A stretch of DNA of 64,000 nucleotides, from NCBI GenBank assembly GCA_024362935.1, contig JANCRA010000009.1, positions 16,437,572 to 16,501,571 of the forward strand, written 5' to 3'. The position numbers and the translations under genes were made by a program. Below are positions 51,954 through 61,098 of this stretch, one piece after another. Under the pieces are notes generated by a model that did no database searches, was not told where the DNA came from, and worked only from the letters and a program-made list of their open reading frames with translations. Position 1 is the stretch's first letter. Each line of letters starts with the position of its first letter. This DNA is from Setophaga petechia. Lineage: Eukaryota; Chordata; Aves; Passeriformes; Parulidae.

Positions 51954-53363
51954 CACACAGGGACCAATGTGTGACATAAGGCAGCTCTGCTATTATTGTA
52001 AACAGAAAGAATAGCAGAAGCGTGTTGTGAAGCTGAAGTCAGTGCGACGTGTGCTTTCAGGTGCAGACCAAAGAACAAACATTCCCATCACATGGAGGAC
52101 TCCTCTCAAGTGAACAGTGGAAAGATTTCACCAGAGTCATTCCACTAGCCACAGCTAATCATTTTTAGGCCTATAGAAAAGCTTTTCATAGAAATTAGCT
52201 CCGAGAGCAACAATCATGAGGTAATTCTGGTTTTCATACGAAAGGAGCTTGAAAGCAGGTCAACAGCTCAAGTGTGATGGAGTAGATGGGAAGAATGACA
52301 AACTCCACAACTCATGAGCCTATAAAGCTTTTAATAAATGTGCCAGCTGCTTTCAGGTTGTGTCTGAAGGATGCCCTCAGGGAAAGCTGGTGTGTGGATA
52401 GATAGCAGTACAGGCATGAGGCTGGCAGACTGACTTGAGATAGGTCCCAAGCCACAGAGAGAGAGAAGTAATATAAAAAAGGAAACAGAGCCTAAGACTT
52501 GATGAGGCCACTGCTTGGAGGAGGTGTCTCTGAGTAGGCAATGGCTGGGAAGGGATGATCAGCCCAACAAGAGCAAAGGGTTATATGGGCAGATGTACAG
52601 GTACAATGTTAATAATGTTCAGGTACATTGTTAATAAGGAAGCAGGAGGAATGTTGGTGTTGGTCCTAAAGGACCAGTGAGGCCTTGAGCATACAACCCA
52701 CCAGCCTTCATGTTTGGGTGGAACTGGAAGATGAATGGGACCCCAGTGACAGAGATGACAAATGGCAGAAATGCTAAATGCCAGCCAGGGTACCTACCCC
52801 TGGGAGGGGGCACTTTGTCTGCCAGTGGAGACCGTGAGCCATCACAAGGATTTTGAGGAACTGAGTTCCTCAAAAATAACTACACCAAAGAGAATGTGTG
52901 TGTGGTCATCACAGACACTTGGATTATTTGTAAATAAAGCAGCAAAGGGGAGGGCCCTCCAGAAATCATACCCCAACAAGAAAAATACGTTAGAAGGATA
53001 CTGGCAGCAAGAGGAAAGGGAGGTACAGAAACACAAAAGTTCTCAGAGAAACAGGACATTTTCAACGTACAAGTTGAGTTTGAGCTTGCAAAGAGAATGA
53101 AAGTGAATGGTCAAAAAATTTGTTTCTATAGCAAAGAAGAGAGAATTAAGTAGTTGGCTATGCATTGACTGAAGAGATGTTAAATCTCTAAATAACCTAT
53201 ATATTTCCACGATCTATGTGATTCTTGTGTCTTCATTTCAGAGCAAATCTGCTTCATGATGAAACATGGACATGCATGTGGTCCCCAAACTGCTGACCTC
53301 TACAAAGGACAAGGATTTGAGCACTGAAAACATCCCTTGTTATTCCCTTAGGAGCAGGCACAT
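51954..53363. other. gene-free stretch
   Basis: No supported gene or recognised element except a small two-copy repeat at 52598-52637. Confidence 0.5.
52598..52637. repeat. two-copy direct repeat, period 22 bp
   Basis: caggtacaatgttaataa at 52598-52615 recurs as caggtacattgttaataa at 52620-52637, one mismatch. Confidence 0.75.
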
Positions 53364-53482
53364 CAGAATCACAGAATCACAAGGCTGGAAGAGACCTTCA
53401 AGATCATCAAGTTCAACTAAACCATGGGACTGAGTGCCACATCCAGTCTTTTTTGAAACACATCCAGGGATGGTAACTCCAC
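53364..53482 (-). mobile_element. CR1 LINE 3' part, left of an LTR insertion
   Basis: Reversed CR1 tail (cagaatcacagaatcacaagg), then ctggaagagaccttcaagatc and the 3'-UTR up to catccagggatggtaactccac. It is interrupted at 53483 and continues at 54015. Confidence 0.88.
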
Positions 53483-53689
53483 TGTAGTAAACGCCACAAG
53501 CCTGGCCAAGGCACCGTGGAGGATTTAACAATGGGAATGCTGACACAGCAGCAGAGAGGTGTTCCTACCCCAGACTCACAACGTATCTTTGCACCCTTAT
53601 AAGGAGAAAAGTCTTGTTAACCCTACTATTGGTCACTTATTGTCCCTCTAACCTTTGTCCATTGGTCAAATTTGGAGCCTGGCCAAGGG

Positions 53690-53697
53690 TATAAAAG
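53690..53697 (+). promoter_or_regulatory. LTR TATA box
   Basis: tataaaag, about 210 bp into the LTR, with CCAAT-like cattgg upstream at about 53660. Confidence 0.65.
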
Positions 53698-53757
53698 TAG
53701 CATACTGTACCCTACTAACTCGGAAGAAAAAGAACCAGGTCCCTTCACGACCCCCCG

Positions 53758-53763
53758 AATAAA
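53758..53763 (+). terminator. LTR polyadenylation signal
   Basis: AATAAA 61 bp downstream of the TATA box, consistent with a short LTR R region. Confidence 0.65.
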
Positions 53764-54014
53764 CCATCTCCGTGGAACAGCCGGCGCCTTCTCTTCTCCT
53801 CTCTCTCCGTCTGCCTGAAGCCTATGCCCAGGGAAGCCAAGCCTAGCAGCAGCTGAAATCCCAAAGAGCTGACAATCACTATAAGAGCTGTTATCACCCT
53901 GCTGGCTGGAGAGCTCCCTGTGGCTTGGGTCCGAGAGAGGCATCCGGAACTTTTATCCTTCTGGGGATAGAGGTCTCAGGCCAATGCTCCACTATTAAGA
54001 CCCCCATGGCTTCA

Positions 54015-54115
54015 TAACTCCACTACCTCCTGTGGCAAACCATTCTAATATTTATCACCCTTTCTGCAAAAAACTTTTTCCTAATATCCAACCTATATCC
54101 CTTAGTCCAGTTTAA
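54015..54115 (-). mobile_element. CR1 LINE, part right of the LTR (continues 53364-53482)
   Basis: Starts with the repeated taactccac, then ctacctcctgtggcaaacc and ctgcaaaaaactttttcc with taatatccaacct. These are the ORF2 C-terminal blocks that follow the left part in CR1. It ends near 54115 in diverged sequence. Confidence 0.82.
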
Positions 54116-54679
54116 GAGTGTGTTAATGAACCTAAAAATCTGTCTTCTATTATTATTTTCATTTTGCTGAGAGAACTGGAACATAATGAACACACAGTGT
54201 AGGATTCTGGTAAATCCGTGCTAAGAAAAATTCCAAGAGAATGGAACGCCTAGTTCTTAATGTGAAGAGAAAAGGAATCTACACCTTTGGAACCTGATTG
54301 TTTGAATTCAAAACCATATACAGCTTGAAAACAAAATGCATTATATGAATAATTAATGAATAAAAGACATGGAAATAAATAGAAGATGGGATAAAAGGTT
54401 ACCTAAATTACCATACCAGACTCAAAACAACTCTTGTTCTGAGAGATTAAATTTTTAAAAAATTATGTGCAAGATACAATCTTTCTTTGTAAAAATAATC
54501 TTTACAAAGATTATAAGTGGGGATTAATACAAGAATTGTAAGGTGCACCAGGAACCAACTAAAGACAACGAGCAAGTGGGGAAGTACCTTGCCACAAAAA
54601 TGTTGGCTTGCTAAAGACATTTTCTGATAACAGGAATTTGGAAAGCATTCTTAGGAGGAGAATCCAAGCAAACAGGAAG
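54116..54679. other. gene-free stretch
   Basis: A+T-rich, nothing recognised. Confidence 0.5.
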
Positions 54680-54960
54680 AACTAGATGACCTTAAGGAGT
54701 GAAGCAATTGAAATGGGATAATATTTAATGGTATCAAATGGCATGTTCTGTACCTAAGGATTTATAAGACAGATTTATGCAATAAACTAGGAGCACATCC
54801 ATTCAAAAGGTGAGGAGCACACCCTGAATGTGCTAACTACCCACAGGATCTGTTGCCAGCATAATGCAACTGTGACCAAGGTAAGTGCAAGCCTGAAACC
54901 TACCAAGGGCCATTTCTAATACTGTTAGGAAAGTATTGGTGCTATTGCTAAAATCCTGGG
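54680..54960 (+). mobile_element. ancient CR1 LINE fragment (ORF2)
   Basis: Plus-strand blocks fit an old CR1 lineage: ctagatgacctta.ggag, gaagcaattgaaatgggat, aatttaatggtaccaaatg-like sequence at about 54720, then ctaggagcacatcc, cacaggat, ataatgcaactgtgacc and taggaaagtattggtgct. It is heavily mutated with no 3' end, and clearly older than the neighbouring CR1 at 53.4-54.1 kb. Confidence 0.5.
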
Positions 54961-57900
54961 AGATCATGATTGGGCTATTAGATACTGTCACAGGGAAAGT
55001 TTCCCCCACCCTAGATTAGGCATCTAAAAATTAAGCATTTTAGTATGAGCAAGTCATCCAAGACTCTTCTATATATGCTGAAAATAAATCTAGAAAGCCA
55101 TTAATTTCAGCCTATAGTCATGTCCAATACAAATGTAAAGCTCTGGCTTCTGGAAGTTTTTCTCATCTCTTCTTCATCTTTGAGTATAAGAGTGTGAACA
55201 CCTCAGATGTGTGAAAAATGAGTGAGGTACATCCAGGTCAGGAACAAAAGCTAATGAACACAGACTGGCCCCTTTGCCAGGAACAAAATGTATTGTAAAT
55301 TGACTTGATGAAGTCTGAAAATAAAAAGATGTATTATCATAGCCATGAGTGTTTACAGATGTAGTGAAAAAGTTCTAAGCGGGCTTTAAGTGCCAAGGGA
55401 AAGAAAGAAATTTTATTGAACGACTTTATTCAATCCTGTGGAGCTACATTTAAACCTTGCTAGATATCCACTCACTGTTTAATCACATCTATGCTTCACC
55501 AGCTCTTTAGAGATAGTCATTCCATATTATAGACAACTTCATGACTTCATGGTACTTGCAGTATATTTATAGCATGCACCTTCCCAAAGTAAAACATTGT
55601 GTGCACAAAATTGTCCTAGACCGGCCTGTTCGTGTTTGTCAGTGGCTGGCAAACCACAGAATTTGTCAGTTTGCTAAAGTTGTCTTTGTTTTGCCATTAT
55701 CTTTCTTTGTCTCTCCTCTAGACACAACTTGGCTAAGATTCTGTCTGAATTTAAGTATCAGTACTAAATTGTTGTGAAAAATACTGCTTAACACTCTCTA
55801 AACAGACATATTGTAGATGACAATAAACATAAATCTTTGAAAATACCCTGCAGAGTAAATGACAGAACTTTAAATAAAACTGTCCTGCTTGATATAAGGT
55901 TGTGCCATTATTATGAATTGTGCATCGGCATGTATGTTTCTCAAATACTCTATGTTTCTGCACATATGTTTCTCAAATACTCCATGTTTCTGCATTATTT
56001 TGCAACCCTGTGACCTAGTCTAGCATTAAATCATAAGTTCAGCCTCTGAGTTTTATCCTGGCCTGTAGAACACATGTACCATTACTACTTCATAAACAGG
56101 AATAAGACATTTACACTTCCATGCTATATATCTGCACAGCCACTTACATTTTGTCTCTTTCCTAAACATGACAACTAATATGTGACATCAAGGATAATCA
56201 GATTCATTATCTTTTCAACATCTCATGATTTTCAGAAAGATTTAAAGGGGGAATTAGAAGATTTGTTTACAACCACACCCTTCCCAAGCTCTAACCACTG
56301 AACCATCCTTTGGCCAAAGGACTGGGACAGAATCACTTACTTCCTGTACATTTTTATTGCTAATGCAAGCTGAGATACAAAACCAAGGACAAAGCCTTCT
56401 TTCTGGGTATATAGCAGAGTCCTTTTGAAGACCCCAGTGGGATGGAAAATTCCCAGAAAACAATGTATTTGCAGTGGTAGCTTCACTATTCTGCCTGAGG
56501 GTGCCCATGTGCCATCATGCCTCCCTAAAGTGGCTGACACATAAAAAGTCTGCCAACCAGTTACAACTGGTGGACAGTGGACCTATTTCTTGATTTCAAC
56601 AGTAAAAAACTGAAAGGAATTTATTCTGGATTTTTTTTTTTTTTTTTTTTTTTAGAAAATCAAGCATATGTGATTGCAGTGTCAGTCCCCCCTGATAACC
56701 CTTGAAGCCACTAACAAACCTCAGCCAAACCTGGAAGAGTTTCAAAACCAAATTAAGTTCCTGTAAGTCTGTGGGGGAGAGGTAGTGAGATAGAGGAGGG
56801 AGATCCCCATGTTTGTCCCTCTGGAAGGTGAAGAGCAGAAGAACACTGCAGGGAAGTAGAAGAACTTGTTATCATTTGGTGGGGAGCAGCAACCTCTAGA
56901 TGGGTATTCTGGCTTTCAAATTCCAGCACCATCTTTTGGAAGCAAAATTCAGGCTTGATTTGAAGAGACGCACAAAACCAGTCAGCCATCAGCAGGGTCT
57001 GCTTAGCTGGAAATCCCCGGGGAAAGCTGCATCCCAAGCACAGCAAGCACCAGCACCTCCAGTGCAAACCATTCCTCCTCCTTGTCAGCAGTGGAGGAAG
57101 AGCAGGCAGTGGCCTCCCTGTGTCAGCACTGTCCTTTGGTACAGCACCCAAGTGGATCACAGCAGGGTAAACACCCACCAGATAATATAAATATTGCTTT
57201 CCTTTTCTTTGAAAGAAACAATATTCATATCCTGATGATGTGTCCCCTTAAGGGATAACTTTCACTACACTATGAAGATCATAGTTTCTTACAAAACTGA
57301 CTTCAAATGTTACAATGTGTCATCATTTCAACAATGGCAGTCATGGAAAACTTCTCTAACAAAAAATTGAGGTTTAAATTCCAGAATATATAAACAAATA
57401 AGTAAATAAAGGAGGCAAATTTTCTGTACTTTGGTTTTTAATAAACTATCTCTCATCTTCCCTCTTTTGTGAAAGGCTGTGAGGCAGCTGAAATAGAAAA
57501 GTTTAGCATCAGTTTTCAGAGAATGGGGTACAAGGTTTTTGCTCAAGGTAACTCTGTTTTACACTATCACCTGTGAATGAGCAGATTCCGAGGAATGTCT
57601 GAAAGAAGGACTCTTAATTCCTTCTCCAGCTTAACATGAACAGCTCTTAGATGTTCATGGATGTGCCTAAATTAAGCACAGTTCTCCAGAAACTGCAAAA
57701 AAGGGAACAGTTCTGTGTCAGCAGGATTCCCATATGATCACAATCTCCATGGAAGGAGGGGAAAAGTTTTATTATTGTGTGCAAATATCTTTCTGTGGAA
57801 ACTAAATATAAATGGTTTAGCAGACTGACATTGCTGTGAAAGCTTCCAGTTCAGAGCAAACTCCCAAAATTTATTACAAATACCAAAGGCCAAAGGGGAA

Positions 57901-58773
57901 TGAACTGTACTTCAGAGGTGGAATGAAAGAATCTCCCCAAAAAAAGCCACAATCAATGTGTCATCTAGGCAAATTAATATCCCTACTCCCAGACAGATAT
58001 TTTTTTGAAAGGGAGGGAAAAGGGTGCTATTTTGAGTTATAGAGATACTTCAGAATTCAGAGTTTAATTGCACTTTAGCCATAGAAGCTTGTTTTAGATA
58101 TTGCTTCTTTCAAATATTTCAGACCTTCCTTCCTTGAAAGTTCACATCTTCATAATGCCATCTAGTAATGCTTCATAAAGTACGTGAGAACCAACTGAGG
58201 TAGAAGTCCAGGTTGCAAACACAGAGATTAAGATCATTAACACACACCAAAAAAAACCTAAAAAAAATAAAACAACAAGCATGTTCTGCTCCCAAATAAA
58301 ACAGAACTGATCCTTCTTTCTTACTTCCTGATTTGCTAATCAGCGATAACTGAGGGAAAACAACCAACAGTGTTTATGCCTGCACATTGGATGCTGCCCT
58401 CTGGGCAAAGGCCTGGTACCTTTTCTCAGGTGCCACTTTCCTGGACCCATGTCAGACGCTTGAAGAAAACAAGGAAAGCCTTGGGGAGAGGCAGCACAGG
58501 GCAAGGGCAGGGCTGGTGCTGACACGCTGGCTCTGCACCTGCCTCACAGCCCAGCACCTCTCCCGCTCCCTGCCCTTTGCACACCCAGGCGTGACAGGCT
58601 GGGTGCTTTTCTGAGCAGCTTGTATGGTTAGCTCTGGAGGCAGGGGGGTTTTCCTGCCCTGTGTTTGCACAGCACCTAGGAGGCTGGGTCTGTATTTCTG
58701 TAGGGCTGCTGGAATAAAAGCATGAAAATAGCAAGTAGCAATGGAGCTGATGACAATCGTCCAGCACATTTAC
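54961..58773. other. gene-free stretch
   Basis: A+T-rich to 56600, then a 23-T tract. About 56900-57180 is moderately G+C-rich with overlapping open frames on both strands (96 and 141 codons), neither recognisable. About 58380-58690 is G+C-rich with a few CpGs and has no supported product. Confidence 0.45.
56631..56653. repeat. poly(T) tract, 23 bases
   Basis: Uninterrupted T run, the longest in the window. No polyadenylation signal is visible on the minus strand beside it. Confidence 0.85.
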
Positions 58774-58935
58774 CCTCCACATCTGGCAATGTTGAAAGTT
58801 CAGTGTGTTACCACAGAGTTCCTCGAGTGTCACAGGTCCTTGCTCTGATAAATTAGCGTCTAATCCTAAGAGTGGCTCGTTGGTTTTCAGTTTTAGGCCC
58901 TTAATCTCCTTCCCTAGCTCAGGAATCTTCTCACC
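58774..58935 (-). other. candidate protein-coding exon, unknown gene
   Basis: On the minus strand, tgatctctctgggtgcag (AG at 58937-58936) precedes a 162-nt interval, exactly 54 codons with no stop. It ends atgtggagg before a donor gtaaatg (58773 downward). Both boundaries are phase 0, the commonest phase for internal coding exons. The peptide begins GEKIPELGKEIKGLKLKTNE and ends LNFQHCQMWR; it is hydrophilic and lysine/glutamate-rich, like a coiled-coil segment. The interval keeps several CpGs (near 58760, 58824, 58857 and 58879) in CpG-poor DNA. I do not recognise the family. The frame also continues past the donor (171 codons in all), so chance is not excluded. Confidence 0.35.
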
Positions 58936-61032
58936 CTGCACCCAGAGAGATCATCAGTCATTCTTTTGCCTAGAGTTACCAAACAACATCCAATTTTTTA
59001 GTAAAGATGTCAAAGTGTCTGTCTAAACATCTTCTGGTTTTGGCCTGAAACTGATATGGGTTGAAAGTCTTCAGCTCTTCCCTAAAACTTGACAGTTGGC
59101 TAACAACAAATAAAAAACAGCCCAGTGATTTACTATGTGGATCCCACATTGTTGTGCTCTGTGTTTCTTTAAGAAAGGTGCGAGTATATGTGTAAGAGTC
59201 TTGAAATACAGTGGTTGCCATGGCAATTATCTGTGTTTAGAGAGTGGAGGGGAGTAAAGTTCCATGTAAGTGGTCAGAGTAGAGTGCAAGTTAAACATGC
59301 CTCTTTGCAGGTCTAAATTATGTACTTTTCTCTCCCCACCCCATCCCCCCTACAAATATTTGTGAAAATATGCATAGATTGTCTGATGAGCTCCAAACTA
59401 TTCTTGCAACAATGCCAGACTTTTTTCTCCCCCTCAATATTCCCACTTGCCTGTAAATCCTGTGAGAATAAAGCATAAGGCTGCAGAATTGCCCATCCAC
59501 ACTCCCATCCAGGAGTTTCCTTATCTGGTTCATTTCTCCTTAATGGGACTGAGTGCATTACTCTTACAAAACTAACAGATCAAAAATACAGGTACACTTA
59601 AATGGCTGTAAATGGAATTGGAAGGGAATGTTATATAAGTATAAATCATCAGGACAAATACCCCTTAGCATTTATACTGTGCTTTACATTTTCTAATTAC
59701 TCCATGGATTTGTTGCTTTAGAACAAATATGCATTGTGCCTGGAGCTGGAACATCTATTCTCCATAAATCTTTCTCCTCATGTTCTCTCTCATTTTCATT
59801 TATCAACCTAGATTTTTCCCCATTTCCTCACATACATGATAAGGATATGATTCCCAGCCTCCACGTGCATGCACACAACTTATGTAGTTATTTGCCAGGT
59901 GTTCCATGCTCAAGGTTGGCTCTAAGGCCCTTTGCAGGGCTCTTTAGCTTTCACATAGGAATATTCTAATGCTTCAGGACATTGATCACAACAGATACTG
60001 TACAGGTGATAGTTGCCTGCTGCTCTGATTTCACAGGGATAGTGTTCACCTCAGACTCCACGAAATTAATGGCAACTTCCAAAGTATTCACAGGTGAGAC
60101 TCCATTCTGGCCACCTCCTGAATGCCACTTCTCCCAGAAATGTCTGTGACAGTAACAAAACCAGAATACATACCTTGCAGCAGGCCTGTAAGGAGCAGTG
60201 GTTACACTGGGAAAGAGCCACTGCTTAATGCTGATTTAGAATTCACATTCGGCACTGATGTGCTCCGCTTGAATATAGAGTGAATTCTGCAAAGGAATTG
60301 ACACCATGACAGTTTGACACAGCTGCTCTTTAAAGCGTGTTGCTAGGGGCTTCTTTAAATATTAATGGGTAGATTGCAAGATGGAAATACATGATTAGGT
60401 ACTTTTGAAACACTGGATCCTGAGGCTCTGCTAGTTTCCAAGCAGCTGTTAGCAAAGGAGCCATGGGTTCCAGCAGCTGTGAGCTGAGGAAAGCAAACTC
60501 TATTTACTTTTAGATCCAGAAGGGCCATGTTGGCTAACACTGAAGGCACCTCATCCTTCATTTTCCATCCTTTACCAGTGTTTTGAAAGTTGTAATAATC
60601 TTCCTCTGCAAATGAATGGTGGGTAATTTTATGGTTTTTTAAGAGGTGTTGGGACTAAGCTTTACAAAAGAATCAGAAATTATTTGGTCCTTGTCTCACT
60701 GTGTTTAACCCAGTTTTACATGAGGCAATTCGTGACAAAGATAAACAATTCAGTTGATGAAGGAAGAAAAACCAAAGGCTACTAAAAAATGATCATAGTT
60801 TAAGATGTGTGACCAGCATGATTCCTCCACAGCGAGCAGTTTTATAACCCCCACTGGCAGACAACATGGGAAGGGAGGCATTTTTGGGAGGGATCTAGGC
60901 AAGGCATGGGGGGTGAGCAGCTGGAGAATAGATGTAGGAAAGGTCTGTCGTGATTATGGGTGTACTACTATGAGAGAAGTAAATATGCTGTACTGGTAAA
61001 TGATGTCCTTTGCCATCATGTTGTATTTCTAG
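58936..61032. other. gene-free stretch
   Basis: No recognised repeat or supported exon. An open minus frame at 58976-59221 lies only 41 bp from the 58774-58935 candidate but cannot be joined to it in frame. Confidence 0.45.
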
Positions 61033-61098
61033 AGCCCGAAGAACGGCAGATCACAAGCATCACACCAACCACGCATTCACAAAGAAAGCGCTGCAGCA
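61033..61098 (+). other. candidate short exon, CpG-rich
   Basis: tttctag (AG at 61031-61032) precedes a 66-nt interval followed by a consensus donor gtaagaac at 61099. The length is exactly 22 codons, and no frame contains a stop within the interval. In phase 0 it reads SPKNGRSQASHQPRIHKESA and then two alanines. Four CpGs occur in 66 bp while the surrounding DNA has almost none. It could be a small coding exon or a non-coding RNA exon. No family is recognised, and the coding frame cannot be chosen. Confidence 0.25.

Larger units (their letters stand above)
53483..54014 (+). mobile_element. solo LTR of an avian endogenous retrovirus
   Basis: A 532-bp block beginning TG and ending CA sits inside a CR1 copy that resumes exactly on the other side. 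It has a TATA box (tataaaag, 53690-53697) and, 61 bp further on, AATAAA (53758-53763), the order U3-R-U5 expected of a plus-strand LTR. It is G+C-richer than its flanks. It carries no gag, pol or env and no second LTR, so it is a solo LTR left by recombination. The 9-bp repeat taactccac flanks it (53474-53482 and 54015-54023). The ERV class was not determined; avian ERVL- or ERVK-type LTRs have this short TATA-to-AATAAA layout. Confidence 0.8.

Noticed and set aside
53626..53943. 105-codon minus-strand open frame
   Set aside because: It is antisense within the solo LTR; LTRs are G+C-rich and often have spurious open frames.
56631..56653. 23-T tract as the poly(A) tail of a minus-strand processed pseudogene
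   Set aside because: No polyadenylation signal and no recognisable gene body to its right.
58426..58941. 171-codon open frame as a complete gene
   Set aside because: The part beyond 58774 is low-complexity in composition and lies past a good donor; the frame begins within an acceptor, not at an ATG.
58976..59221. 81-codon minus-strand frame next to the 58774-58935 candidate exon
   Set aside because: An intron of about 40 bp would be needed and joining the two gives a stop at once; no in-frame link exists.
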